From an uncultured Ruminococcus sp. (GTDB lineage Bacteria > Bacillota > Clostridia > Oscillospirales > Acutalibacteraceae): a stretch of 62,441 nucleotides of DNA. Where the stretch lies: contig CACZYF010000009.1 of assembly GCA_902785355.1 (NCBI GenBank), positions 1-62,441 on the forward strand, written 5' to 3'. The translations under genes were made by a program, and so were the position numbers. Under the pieces are notes generated by a model that saw nothing but the letters and a program-made list of their open reading frames with translations, was not told where the DNA came from and made no database searches. Shown here one piece after another: positions 25,652 to 34,607 of this stretch (positions are counted from its first letter, which is position 1; each line of letters opens with the position of its first letter).

Positions 25652-27043
25652 TTATTTCACGATGACGGACGCTTCAAAGTCGCCTGTCTGTTTTAACGCC
25701 GTCTGCATCTTCTGCGAGCCGGTCTTATCCTCTATGATCCCCATACCGGTCGGGTATTGGATATAGGTCGAATAGTAATCGTCTCCGCCGAGATAATGCG
25801 CGAACGGAAGCACCATGTAGCTGTCCTCGGGCATGACGCTCAGGATCTCACATAAATAACCGTCCGAACCGGTCTCCGGATGGTCATGATTGTAGGCTTC
25901 AAAGAAGAAAAAGCCGTTTTCGGATCTCTCATAGACCCAGTTTTTGGGAACATCCGCGGTAAATCGTCCGAAGTCAACGGTCATATACGGCGCATCGGGA
26001 TCGGTACCGCCTACGGATATCCTACGGCTTGCGATACCGTCAACGGTTGGCATATCGGCAAGAAAACATTGTAATAAGGTTGCGTCACAGACCGTGATAT
26101 CGTCGTCGTGATCGATGTCGGCAGCCTCTTCGATGCCGTTTTCCGATGGGATCATGGCGGCAAGTCGCTGAATAATCACAGCGTCACAGATATCGACCTC
26201 GCCGTTACCGTCCGCGTCGCCGAGCAGGTATTGTTCGGACAGCTTGACGAAGGGTATCTCATAGATGAGCGCATAATCGTGTACATTCTCCGACTTGGAG
26301 AAAAGAGTCAGGGACGGACACTCCTCAAAGGCGCCGTAGCGGATATCGACAACGGAGAGCGGAAGGGTCAGGCTTCTCAGCGACGAGCAGAAACCGAACG
26401 CCTGAGAGCCGAGCTTCTCGACCCCGCTGCCCATTTGAACGTCTGTCAATACGCCGCACCCCCGGAAAGCCCAATCGCCGATCGTCCTGACCGAATCGGG
26501 GATATAGACGGTACGGGGACCCGAATATCGCGAAACATAGAAGATACCGCCCGCGATACCGAGCGTACCGTCCGAAAAGCGGATCTCTTCATCGTTGAGA
26601 TCTCCCTTGTAGCGGTAAGCCACCTTGCCGATGTAGACGAAGGAGTCGTCCTCACGCAGGTTCTGCAGATTCGTTTCATAAAAAGCCGACTGACCGATCT
26701 CGGTGACCGAATCGGGTACGGTGATGTTCGTCAGATTACTGCAGCCCCAAAAAGCCCCTTCTCCGATCGTTGTAACGGTATCCGGGAGGGTCACGCTTTT
26801 GACATGTGTGCAATTCTCGAAGGCGCGTTTGCCGATAGCGGTGACCGGGCAGACGCCGGAGTCGGTGTTGAGCTGTGACGGTACAGTTACATTTGTATAT
26901 GAACCATGGTACGAGGTGATCCGGATCGTGTTATCGTAATTTACGACATAATCGAACATGTTGTTGCTGTAGGCGTTGACAGGAATGATCATCAGAGCAC
27001 TCATCAACACCGCCGCGATCAGCATACACAGCACTTTTTTCAT
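25652..27043 (-). CDS. Secreted leucine-rich (BspA-type) protein with internal dockerin-like module
   Basis: The 463-residue protein has a signal peptide (about 1-24) and five or six LRR_5/BspA-type repeats (about 50-270; for example AFENCTHVKSVTLPDTVTTI). Two dockerin-type Ca-binding repeats follow (272-337: LLGDADGNGEVDICDAVIIQ and ADIDHDDDITVCDATLLQ), then an extra C-terminal domain (about 350-463) with many aromatic and acidic residues. BspA-type LRR proteins bind host or partner surfaces; a dockerin would attach the protein to a cohesin-bearing scaffold. The dockerin is internal rather than terminal, which is less usual. No cohesin is in view. mtnN lies 40 bases upstream. Confidence 0.88.
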   Translation of the reverse strand: MKKVLCMLIAAVLMSALMIIPVNAYSNNMFDYVVNYDNTIRITSYHGSYTNVTVPSQLNTDSGVCPVTAIGKRAFENCTHVKSVTLPDTVTTIGEGAFWGCSNLTNITVPDSVTEIGQSAFYETNLQNLREDDSFVYIGKVAYRYKGDLNDEEIRFSDGTLGIAGGIFYVSRYSGPRTVYIPDSVRTIGDWAFRGCGVLTDVQMGSGVEKLGSQAFGFCSSLRSLTLPLSVVDIRYGAFEECPSLTLFSKSENVHDYALIYEIPFVKLSEQYLLGDADGNGEVDICDAVIIQRLAAMIPSENGIEEAADIDHDDDITVCDATLLQCFLADMPTVDGIASRRISVGGTDPDAPYMTVDFGRFTADVPKNWVYERSENGFFFFEAYNHDHPETGSDGYLCEILSVMPEDSYMVLPFAHYLGGDDYYSTYIQYPTGMGIIEDKTGSQKMQTALKQTGDFEASVIVK

Positions 27044-27083
27044 AAGGACACTCCCTGCTGAAAAGGTAAGATGTTGAGAGAAA

Positions 27084-27779
27084 TCAGTAAGTTGTGATGA
27101 ACTCGGCGATTGCCTTGATCGAGCGCTTGGCGGCGAGCTCGCGGAACTGCATGAAGTCCATGTAATCGTTGTTGTTGAAGTCGTCCGAGATACTGCGCAG
27201 GATGGCGAAGGGGACGCCGTTGCGGAAGCATACGGTGCCTACCGCCGCGCCCTCCATCTCGCACGCGAGAGCGTTGAAGGTATCGGCGACCGTCTGTCGG
27301 CGATCATGCGCCGAGATGAAGATATCGCCCGAGGCGATACGTCCGCGGAATACATGGATGTCGGGTAGGGTCAGACAGGCTTCATACAGGCTGTCGGCGG
27401 TTCTCTTGTCGGCGGGGAAGTAGATGCGTTTTTCATCATTGAACTGTACCTCGCCGGGCAGATCGCCCATCTCGGTGCCGTCCATGTCGTGCTGGACGCA
27501 GTCGTCGCTGACGACGATATCGCCGATGCGGATATCTCCCGACAGCGAGCCGGCGATGCCGCTGTTGATGATGACGTCGGGGTGGTAGAGATCGATCATC
27601 AGCTGGGTGCTCATGGCGGCGTTGACCTTGCCGATGCCGCACTCACAGCACACGACCTTTTTTCCGCCGATCTCACCCTGATGGTAGGTGATCTTCGCGA
27701 CGGTCTGTTCACTCTTGTTCTCCATCATGCCGACAATGCCCTCGACCTCGATTGACAGGGCGCAGATAAATCCAAGCAT
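27084..27779 (-). CDS. mtnN: 5'-methylthioadenosine/S-adenosylhomocysteine nucleosidase
   Basis: MtnN (Pfs) splits MTA and SAH to adenine plus the thioribose sugar, recycling SAM by-products. The 231-residue protein has the family landmarks: an early EVEGI, GIAGSLSGDIRIGDIVVSDD, the MEGAAVG substrate site and the catalytic Asp region SISDDFNNNDY. Size is normal. It follows uvrC with only two bases between stop and start. Confidence 0.96.
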   Translation of the reverse strand: MLGFICALSIEVEGIVGMMENKSEQTVAKITYHQGEIGGKKVVCCECGIGKVNAAMSTQLMIDLYHPDVIINSGIAGSLSGDIRIGDIVVSDDCVQHDMDGTEMGDLPGEVQFNDEKRIYFPADKRTADSLYEACLTLPDIHVFRGRIASGDIFISAHDRRQTVADTFNALACEMEGAAVGTVCFRNGVPFAILRSISDDFNNNDYMDFMQFRELAAKRSIKAIAEFITTY

Positions 27780-27781
27780 AG

Positions 27782-29623
27782 TTAATCTCCTTCTTCTTCA
27801 TGAAAGTATTGATACACGCTCACGGCGGCGGGATGGGTCATCCCGGGAGCCTGTTCGAGCTCCTCGACCGTGGCGGAGGATATCTTTCTGATCGTGCGGA
27901 AGAAGCGCATCAGCTCCTTCGCGCGTTTTTTTCCGATCCCGGGGATCTCCTCCAGCGTCGAGCCTAAGACGCGCTTGCGCTGCTGGCGGTTGAAGCCGAT
28001 CGCGTAGCGGTGAACCTCGTCCTGGATGTTGGTGACAAAGGTGAATACCGCGCGGTTGGGACGGATGGCGATCTCGCCCGAATCGCTGACGATGGCGCGG
28101 GTTCGGTGGTGGTCGTCCTTGACCATGCCGAATACGGGGATGTCGAGTCCGGTGCTCGCCACAACGGGCAGTACCGCACCGACCTGTCCCTTGCCTCCGT
28201 CGAGCAGAATCAGATCGGGGAGCCTGCCGAAGCCGGTGTCGATCCCTTCCTCCTGCGCCTTCTTGTACTCATTCAGGCGGCGGGTCAGTACCTCCGCCAT
28301 CGAGCCGTAGTCGTCCTGACCGCTGAACGATTTGATCTTGAACTTTCGGTAGGCGCTTTTGAGCGGTCTCGCATTCTCGAATACGACCATGCCCGCGACA
28401 TTGTCGGCTCCCGCGAGGTTACTGATATCATAGCTCTCGATGTATTCGGGGAGCTTATCAAGTCCGAGCAGGTTCTTCAGCTCGTCGAGCACGCTGAGCT
28501 GTCTGCCCGTTACGCCGCGCTGCTGACCGAGCGCTTCAAAGGCGTTTTTACGGCACATATCGATCAGATTCTTCTGTACTCCTCTTTGGGGAACGGTCAG
28601 ATAAACGCGCTTGCCTTTTTTGTCGCTGAGCCAGTGCTCGGTGTTCTCGGGGTCGTCGATCTCGCCGTCCAGCGCGATGTGAGAGGGGATCTCACCGCGC
28701 AGGGTGTAGTAACGCAGGGTGAACTGGGAGCGGAAGTCGACTTCGTCGTCTACATCGTCGATGATGAAGTTTTCAGTGTCGTACAGCCGCGATTCGTTGA
28801 AGCGCAGCACCGTGGCGCTGCCCTTGTTCCCCTCGATAGCGACGGCGATGACGTCCAGCTCGTCGAGGCGGATATCGACGACCTTCTGTTTGTCGCGGAG
28901 CTTCTTCATCGAGGCGATCTGGTCGCGGTATCGCGCCGCTCGCTCAAAGTCCAGCGCTTCCGCTGCGGCGGTCATGCGATCCTGCAGCTCCTTCATCATA
29001 CGGGAGCTGTCGCCGGAGAGAAACTCCAGCGCCGCGTCGACCCGCTCGTTGTAGTCCCTGAGCTTGACCCTGCCCGTGCAGGGAGCACAGCACTGCTTGA
29101 TGTGGAAGTTCAGACACGGTCTGCCGCGTCCGAAATCCTCGGGAAAGCGGCGGTTGCAGGTCGGGAGTCCGAAGATCTTGTTCGCCTCCTCGACGGAGGA
29201 CTTGACGTAATAGCTCGACTTGTAGGGCCCGATGTAGCGCGCGCCGTCGTCCGCCTTCTGCAAGACGTAACTCAGCCGCCGCCACTCTTCGTCGGTCACG
29301 CGGATGTAGCTGTAGCCCTTGTCATCCTTTAGGAGGATGTTGTATTTCGGCGTGTGCTGTTTGATCAGCGAACATTCGAGGATCAGACACTCGAACTCGC
29401 TGTCGGTGATGATATACTCGAAGTCGTCGACGTTGTCGACCATGCGGCGTACCTTTTCGGTGTGGTTGTTCTGAGAGCCGAAGTACTGGCTGACGCGGTT
29501 CTTGAGCTTCTTCGCTTTGCCGATGTAGATGATGTCGCCGCGGCTGTTCTTCATGATATAAACGCCCGGCTGCAGCGGCAGCGCCATCGCCTTCGCGCGG
29601 AGCTCCTTCATCTTCGGATTCAT
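27782..29623 (-). CDS. uvrC: Excinuclease ABC subunit C
   Basis: UvrC makes the dual incisions of nucleotide excision repair with UvrA/B. The 613-residue protein contains the GIY-YIG nuclease (about 15-95: GVYIMKNSRGDIIYIGKAKK), a Cys-rich stretch (CNRRFPEDFGRGRPCLNFHIKQ region), the UVR UvrB-binding domain (about 205-240), the RNase H-like nuclease (from about 380, SYDISNLAGADNVAGMVVFE) and C-terminal helix-hairpin-helix motifs (EIPGIGKKRAKELM). Length is normal. mtnN follows in the same transcript; the NhaC gene lies upstream behind its own terminator. Confidence 0.98.
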   Translation of the reverse strand: MNPKMKELRAKAMALPLQPGVYIMKNSRGDIIYIGKAKKLKNRVSQYFGSQNNHTEKVRRMVDNVDDFEYIITDSEFECLILECSLIKQHTPKYNILLKDDKGYSYIRVTDEEWRRLSYVLQKADDGARYIGPYKSSYYVKSSVEEANKIFGLPTCNRRFPEDFGRGRPCLNFHIKQCCAPCTGRVKLRDYNERVDAALEFLSGDSSRMMKELQDRMTAAAEALDFERAARYRDQIASMKKLRDKQKVVDIRLDELDVIAVAIEGNKGSATVLRFNESRLYDTENFIIDDVDDEVDFRSQFTLRYYTLRGEIPSHIALDGEIDDPENTEHWLSDKKGKRVYLTVPQRGVQKNLIDMCRKNAFEALGQQRGVTGRQLSVLDELKNLLGLDKLPEYIESYDISNLAGADNVAGMVVFENARPLKSAYRKFKIKSFSGQDDYGSMAEVLTRRLNEYKKAQEEGIDTGFGRLPDLILLDGGKGQVGAVLPVVASTGLDIPVFGMVKDDHHRTRAIVSDSGEIAIRPNRAVFTFVTNIQDEVHRYAIGFNRQQRKRVLGSTLEEIPGIGKKRAKELMRFFRTIRKISSATVEELEQAPGMTHPAAVSVYQYFHEEEGD

Positions 29624-29689
29624 CGCGTCACCCCCTTGGTCAGATTCTATGGCATATCATACACTATTTTCAGCGATTTTGCAACAGAA

Positions 29690-29719
29690 ATGCCCGCCGT
29701 TTCTCGCTACGACGGGCAT
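29690..29719 (-). terminator. Terminator of the NhaC-family gene
   Basis: ATGCCCG and CGGGCAT (plus partly paired CGT/ACGG inside) form a stem between the transporter stop and uvrC, with TTTCTGTTG after it on the minus strand. Confidence 0.65.
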
Positions 29720-29737
29720 ATACTATGGTATGATCGA

Positions 29738-31426
29738 TCAAATCTCGGACTTCATCGCTTCGCGACGGTTCTTGGTAGTGAATTTGATCACGAGCAGGGT
29801 TCCGATCATCAGCGCTATGCCGACAGGCAGGCAGATATACCAGCTCTGGACAAAGCCTGCGATAATGAAGCTGACAAAGGATACCGCCGCAACGGTGATC
29901 GCATAGGGCAGCTGGGTACTGACGTGGTTGATGTGGTTACACTGTGCGCCCGCGGAGGACATGATGGTGGTGTCGGAGATGGGGGAGCAGTGGTCGCCGC
30001 AGACAGCGCCCGCAAGACATGCGGAGATACCGATGATCTGGAGGGTGGGGTTGTCTGTAAAGATCGACAGGACGATCGGAATGAGGATACCGAAGGTACC
30101 CCAGGAGGTGCCGGTCGCGAATGCGAGCAGGCAGGCTACCAGGAAGATGATCGCGGGTAGGAAATTCTGTAAGGAAGCAGCCGCGCCGCTCATCATATCA
30201 GCAACAAAGTACTTCGCACCCATCATGGTAGTCATATTCTTGAGGGCGGTAGCAAAGGTGAGGATAAGGATGGGGGGAACCATGGCGAAGAAGCCCTTGG
30301 GAACCTGTTCCATCGCCTCCTTGAAGTTGACGATCTTGCGAAGCATCAGGTAAACGATGGTGAATACCAGCGCGATCGCGCCTGCCCAGGGCAGACCGAC
30401 AGTCGCGTCGGTGTTGCCGAATGCATCGATGAAGGACGCGCCCTCGAGGATTCCGCCGTTATAGACCAGCGCGAATACGGAAACGCCGATCAGGACGAGC
30501 ACGGGCAGGATCAGGTCGATGACCTTGCCGTTCTCATTGACGCCCTCGTTCTCGAGCTCGGTATCAACTCTGTCGCCGGTGGTGTAGAGGTCGTCCTTGT
30601 ACATGGCGTTGAATTCATGGATCGCCATGGAGCCGTAATCGAAGCCCATGACGCAGATGCCGATGATGAACACGAAGGTCAAGAGGGAATAGAAATTGTA
30701 GGGGATCGCGTTGATGAAGAGCTTGAGACCCTGACCCTCATCCGCATAAGAGGCGACAGCCGCCGCCCAGGAGGATACGGGAGCGATCATGCAGACGGGA
30801 GCCGCGGTCGCGTCGATCAGGTACGCGAGCTTCGCGCGGGAGACCTTGTGGCCGTCTGTCACGGGCTTCATGACGGAGCCGACCGTCAGACAGTTGAAGT
30901 AGTCGTCGATGAAGATCAGCACGCCCAGTACGAAGGTCGCGAGCATCGCGCCGGTACGGGTTTTGATGTGCTTTGCCGCCCATTTACCGAAGGCGCGCGA
31001 GCCGCCCGCCTTGTTGATCAAAGCGACGATGATGCCCAGCTCGACAAGGAAGATAAAGATACCCGCCGTATCGCTCACGGCAGAGATCAGACCGTCGGAG
31101 GTGATGGCGTCCATCGCCTTGAGGAAGTTGAAGTTCGAATACATCAGACCGCCTACGACGATACCGACAGCAAGCGAGGAATAAACCTCCTTGGTGATCA
31201 GCGCCAAGCCGATGGCGATGATGGGAGGCAGAAGTGCCCACGCGGAGCCGCGTACAGCGCCTTCGCCGCCGCAGGTCTCGCAGTCAGCGCCGTCGATGAG
31301 ACCGGTGCCGCCGCAGTCCTGACACTTGATGGTGCCCAGCGCGCCGCCCGATACGGCGACGTAGATCAACAGACCGACGATAACGACAGCCGCGATCGCG
31401 AGCACGATTTTGTTAGTCTTTGACAT
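29738..31426 (-). CDS. NhaC-family transporter under lysine riboswitch control, with N-terminal zinc-finger-like insert
   Basis: The 562-residue integral membrane protein has the NhaC fold: about eleven helices, with motifs GVLIFIDDYFNCLTVGSVM and CLAGAVCGDHCSPISDTTIM typical of NhaC/MleN antiporters. A lysine riboswitch lies upstream, so lysine uptake, as proposed for LysW-type NhaC members, fits better than Na+/H+ exchange alone. Between the first helix (about 7-28) and the second lies an unusual loop with Cys 35, 38, 49 and 52 (CQDCGGTG, CETCGGEG), resembling half of a DnaJ zinc domain. Substrate is inferred. The gene is single, with its own promoter and terminator. Confidence 0.88.
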   Translation of the reverse strand: MSKTNKIVLAIAAVVIVGLLIYVAVSGGALGTIKCQDCGGTGLIDGADCETCGGEGAVRGSAWALLPPIIAIGLALITKEVYSSLAVGIVVGGLMYSNFNFLKAMDAITSDGLISAVSDTAGIFIFLVELGIIVALINKAGGSRAFGKWAAKHIKTRTGAMLATFVLGVLIFIDDYFNCLTVGSVMKPVTDGHKVSRAKLAYLIDATAAPVCMIAPVSSWAAAVASYADEGQGLKLFINAIPYNFYSLLTFVFIIGICVMGFDYGSMAIHEFNAMYKDDLYTTGDRVDTELENEGVNENGKVIDLILPVLVLIGVSVFALVYNGGILEGASFIDAFGNTDATVGLPWAGAIALVFTIVYLMLRKIVNFKEAMEQVPKGFFAMVPPILILTFATALKNMTTMMGAKYFVADMMSGAAASLQNFLPAIIFLVACLLAFATGTSWGTFGILIPIVLSIFTDNPTLQIIGISACLAGAVCGDHCSPISDTTIMSSAGAQCNHINHVSTQLPYAITVAAVSFVSFIIAGFVQSWYICLPVGIALMIGTLLVIKFTTKNRREAMKSEI

Positions 31427-31459
31427 TTGTTTTCTCTCCTTAGTTTATTTGGAAATATC

Positions 31460-31485
31460 AAAAGCCGCAGGGAGTACCCGCGGCT
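31460..31485 (-). terminator. Riboswitch expression-platform terminator
   Basis: On the minus strand AGCCGCGGG pairs with CCC(T)GCGGCT and is followed by TTTTG, between the lysine aptamer and the transporter start. Lysine binding would favour this terminator and switch the gene off. Confidence 0.85.
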
Positions 31486-31502
31486 CGGAAAACAAAGCTT
31501 TT

Positions 31503-31658
31503 CGAATAGCACTCCGTTAAGAAACGACAGTACCACGCATCTTCTGCGTGATCCCGGCAGATGTACGTCGGGAAACGTACAGGAACCTCGGCGGTATCCC
31601 CTTTCACCGGCACATTCCCGTGCGTTATCCGGCTACTGATGAAGCCCGCGCCTCTATT
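31503..31658 (-). ncRNA. Lysine riboswitch (L box) aptamer
   Basis: The minus strand carries the ordered L-box core: GAGGCGCGGGCTTCA, AGTAGCC, GGTGAAAGGGGATACCGCCG, the GCCGGGATCACG arm, GGTACTGTCG and the closing GGAGTGCTA. The 5' GAGGCGC and 3' ends pair to form P1. It lies about 75 bases upstream of the transporter start. The class senses L-lysine and usually represses lysine synthesis or transport genes. Confidence 0.95.
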
Positions 31659-31668
31659 ACTAAAGTGT

Positions 31669-31698
31669 ATTATAGTACTGTTGACCTGTTTTCGTCAA
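31669..31698 (-). promoter_or_regulatory. Promoter of the lysine riboswitch transcript
   Basis: On the minus strand TTGACG (31693-31698) and TATAAT (31669-31674), 18-base spacer, placing the start about 5 bases before the aptamer. Confidence 0.75.
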
Positions 31699-31792
31699 CA
31701 GTTTTTTACATTTTTTGCAATTTTGTAAGGATTTCCTGCATTTTATCGTCACTATAAAGCTCTGCAAGGAGTACGACGGCTAGAAAATCCGA

Positions 31793-32542
31793 TCATCGGA
31801 TCACGCCGTCAATCAACGGATACCCTTCGCCGTCGGGGTAAGCGCGTTTGTCGATCAGCTCGATCAGGTCTTCGCCGTTACGGTAAAAGCACGGAAAGCC
31901 GAAGAAGGCACGCAGTACCTTGTCGGCATACTTGACGGTGTCCTTTGGGGTCAGCACATACCGTTCGGGGTCGGGTTGCTGTTGGTACTCGCCCTCTCCC
32001 TGCGGGGTCGCGTTCTGCCAAAGTGTGTCGAAATCTGCCGTCAGCTGATGCATCATCGCGGGAAGACGGGCGTTGACCTTATCCATGAAGCTTGTGAGCG
32101 TTTCATCATCCGCGAGCGTGAAGCGCTCCTGCAGAAGGATGTCGCCCGTATCAAAGCTTTTTTCCGTTTTATGGACGGTCACGCCGCTTTCTGTCAGTCC
32201 GTCGAGGATCGCCAGCGGCATCGGCCACGCCCCGCGTCCGTAGGGTAGGAGAGAGGGGTGGATGTTCACCATCGGCAGGCGGTCGTCTATAGGTATGAGG
32301 TAGTAGTAGCCCGCCGAGATCAGCAGCTCACAGCCGTCGTTCAAAAGCTGCTCAACGTCGTGTTTCGTGATCCGATCGAGGGTATAGGGGACGTTCAGCC
32401 CTTTTGCGAGGGCGATCACCCTGTTGTTTGTTTCATAAACGCCGTCTACGCGACAGGTGAACAGCCGCAGCAGCTCGTTATTTTGCACCAGCGCTTCCAA
32501 TGCCGGAGCCATCAGGTCAAAGCCCGCGAACGCGATCTTCAT
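31793..32542 (-). CDS. Formyltransferase-family protein
   Basis: The 249-residue protein has the formyl-THF transferase fold, starting KIAFAGFDLMAPALEAL and containing MVNIHPSLLPYGRGAWPMP with the catalytic Asn-His region and FDTGDILLQE. It is too short for methionyl-tRNA formyltransferase (about 310) and lacks that enzyme's C-terminal tRNA domain; the last 60 residues look like a small separate segment. Sugar-nucleotide or amino-acid N-formylation is possible. It is divergent from dinB and not in an operon, so context does not name a substrate. Confidence 0.8.
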   Translation of the reverse strand: MKIAFAGFDLMAPALEALVQNNELLRLFTCRVDGVYETNNRVIALAKGLNVPYTLDRITKHDVEQLLNDGCELLISAGYYYLIPIDDRLPMVNIHPSLLPYGRGAWPMPLAILDGLTESGVTVHKTEKSFDTGDILLQERFTLADDETLTSFMDKVNARLPAMMHQLTADFDTLWQNATPQGEGEYQQQPDPERYVLTPKDTVKYADKVLRAFFGFPCFYRNGEDLIELIDKRAYPDGEGYPLIDGVIR

Positions 32543-32603
32543 ACTATCACCTCACGGTGTTATTCTACCATGATGAAGGAAGTTTCTCAAGAGCGAATTA
32601 ATA

Positions 32604-32632
32604 ATGACATTTTGTCGCATAAGGTGTATAAT
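32604..32632 (+). promoter_or_regulatory. Promoter of dinB
   Basis: ATGACA (32604-32609) and TATAAT (32627-32632) with a 17-base spacer. I see no clear LexA box (CGAAC-N4-GTTCG type) near it. Confidence 0.6.
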
Positions 32633-32659
32633 AAAGAAAACGGTGAAGGAGGGACAGAA

Positions 32660-33874
32660 GTGGATCAGATCATCATACATGTGGATATGGACGCTTTCTA
32701 TGCCTCCGTAGAGATCAGGGACGACCCGTCCCTGCGCGGCAAGCCGTTGGTCATCGGCTCCCTGCCGAGCGAGCGGGGCGTCGTCGCGACGTGCAGCTAT
32801 GAGGCGCGTCCGTTCGGCGTGCGCTCGGGCATGAATATCAAGGAGGCGTATCGGCTCTGCCCTCACGCGGTATTCATGCATCCGAACTTTGAGAAATACA
32901 AGGCGATTTCGCACCGGCTGCACGAGATCTGGAACACCTACGCCTCGGCTTCTCAGGCGATCGCGTTGGATGAAGCGTATCTCGACGTGACCGAGCAGGC
33001 GAAGGATTTTGACGGCGCCCGAAAGATCGCCCGCACCATCAAGCAGCGAACGCTCGACGAGCTGGGGCTGACCTGTTCCGTCGGCGTTGCCTACTCCAAG
33101 ACTGCCGCGAAAACCGCCAGCGAGGAGAAGAAGCCGGACGGTTATTTTGAGATCCCGACTCCCGAGGCTTTCGTTGACCTGATTATCGACCGCGATGTGC
33201 GCGTGCTCTACACCGTCGGCGCGAAATCCGCAGAGAAGCTGTATTCCGCGGGGATCCGCACGGTGCGCGATATTCGTGAAAAGCCCGATGACGTCGTGCG
33301 CCTGCTCGGTAAGCAGGGGCGCTGGATCACGCAGATCGCCTACGGTATCGACGACAGGAAGGTCACCCCCTACCGTCCCGAGGAGGCAAAGTCCATCGGC
33401 AGAGAGGTCACGTTTCAGAAGGATGTTTCCGATTATGAGCTGCTGAAAGATGTGCTGGTGCTCCTTTCGCTGTGCGTACAGAATCGTGCTGAGCGCGTCG
33501 GACTGCACGGCAAGGGCGTGACTCTGAAGCTGACCTACGGCGATATGAAGTCCATCTCCCGCTCCCGCGCCTGTTACTCGACCGATTCGGCGTTGGCGAT
33601 TTACCGCGAGGCGGCGTTGATGCTGGACGTGGTTGAGAACCGCCCCGTCCGACTGATCGGTGTGAGCATCTATAATCTTTCACAGGAGAAAGAAACGCAG
33701 CTGACCTTTGACGGTTTCTTTGACAGCGGAGCTGAAGATCATGACGCGGAGCTGAAAGCTCTGCTCGACCGACTCGGAGAGCGGTATCATCTGGATTTTG
33801 CCGGAAATCTTGAGAAGATCTACAAGGTCGAGACTCTCCACCGAACCGTGGAATATATGCGTAAACACAGATAA
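32660..33874 (+). CDS. dinB: DNA polymerase IV (Y-family)
   Basis: The 404-residue translesion polymerase starts at GTG 32660 after AAGGAGGG. This start places IIHVDMDAFYASVE at residues 5-18 as in all DinB proteins, so the much longer frame from 32258 is rejected. Catalytic acids are D9 (HVDMD) and D104/E105 in the ALDEAYLD motif; the second-shell segment CSVGVAYSKTAAKTASEEKKP follows. Thumb and little-finger domains are present. A beta-clamp-binding peptide may be QLTFDGFF near the end. A strong terminator follows. Confidence 0.96.
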   Translation: MDQIIIHVDMDAFYASVEIRDDPSLRGKPLVIGSLPSERGVVATCSYEARPFGVRSGMNIKEAYRLCPHAVFMHPNFEKYKAISHRLHEIWNTYASASQAIALDEAYLDVTEQAKDFDGARKIARTIKQRTLDELGLTCSVGVAYSKTAAKTASEEKKPDGYFEIPTPEAFVDLIIDRDVRVLYTVGAKSAEKLYSAGIRTVRDIREKPDDVVRLLGKQGRWITQIAYGIDDRKVTPYRPEEAKSIGREVTFQKDVSDYELLKDVLVLLSLCVQNRAERVGLHGKGVTLKLTYGDMKSISRSRACYSTDSALAIYREAALMLDVVENRPVRLIGVSIYNLSQEKETQLTFDGFFDSGAEDHDAELKALLDRLGERYHLDFAGNLEKIYKVETLHRTVEYMRKHR

Positions 33875-33904
33875 GGCGCCGGGGGCTGAACCTCGGCGCC
33901 TTTT
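33873..33904 (+). terminator. Terminator of dinB
   Basis: AAGGCGCCG and CGGCGCCTT form a 9-bp stem followed by TTTT, overlapping the dinB stop codon. Confidence 0.9.
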
Positions 33905-33974
33905 CGGTATAATATCAGATTTATGTAACAGCGAAGCTCACGACGTCTCTCCGCTTCGGGCTAAAGAGATGAAA

Positions 33975-34547
33975 TCAGCCGCCGAACAAGTCCTTGCCGG
34001 CGTTCCACGCCTTTCCGACCTGCTCGCCCGTGATGAAATATCCGTGCTTGAACTGGTCGAAGATGAGGGCTTGCAGCTTATCGACCTCGACCTTGTCCTT
34101 TTCATCGAGGATGCTTTCTTCGGCTTTTGTATCAACGATTCTGCCGACGATCGCGTACATGTTCTCTGTGTCGATGACCTCGGCAAGCTCACATTCCATT
34201 ACATACGGGAACTCGTCAATGACCGGCGCGTTGACAACGTCGCTCTTGACGGCATGGTAGCCGGTGCGCTCGAACTTGTCCGCCATCTTGTTGCCGGTGG
34301 CAATGCCGAAGAAGTCGGCGGCGTCCATGTGCGCTTTATCGGCGATGCTAACGGTGAACGACTTGGCTTTCAGTAGATTTTGGGTGGTTTTATGCTCCTC
34401 ATCGATGAAAAGCGCGATCTTATCCATCGCGCAGATCATGCCCCACGCGGCGTTCATAACGTTGACTTTGCCGTTCTCGTCGTAAGCGGCGACCATCAGT
34501 ACGGGCATCGGGTAGACGCCGGGGAAGGAACCCAAGCTTTTTTTCAT
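33975..34547 (-). CDS. Flavin reductase family protein (FMN-binding)
   Basis: The 190-residue protein matches the flavin reductase-like split-barrel family (PMPVLMVAAYDENGKVNVMNAAWG at the start, NLLKAKSFTVSIAD, DFFGIATGNKMADKFERTG). Members bind FMN and reduce flavins or act as small oxidoreductases. Size is normal. It stands alone, between dinB (converging) and the sugar ABC ATPase gene upstream on the same strand. The physiological partner is unknown. Confidence 0.9.
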   Translation of the reverse strand: MKKSLGSFPGVYPMPVLMVAAYDENGKVNVMNAAWGMICAMDKIALFIDEEHKTTQNLLKAKSFTVSIADKAHMDAADFFGIATGNKMADKFERTGYHAVKSDVVNAPVIDEFPYVMECELAEVIDTENMYAIVGRIVDTKAEESILDEKDKVEVDKLQALIFDQFKHGYFITGEQVGKAWNAGKDLFGG

Positions 34548-34607
34548 AGGGATAACCTCTTTTCAATATATAATGATACTATAATTATAATAAAAGCAGA
34601 CAACAGA

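Noticed and set aside
28010-29332. Long plus-strand open frame opposite uvrC
   Set aside because: The opposite frame encodes complete UvrC; this frame has no domain or start site.
32258-32659. Longer N-terminus for DNA polymerase IV
   Set aside because: It would overlap the divergent formyltransferase gene and the dinB promoter; the family start and AAGGAGGG site support GTG 32660.
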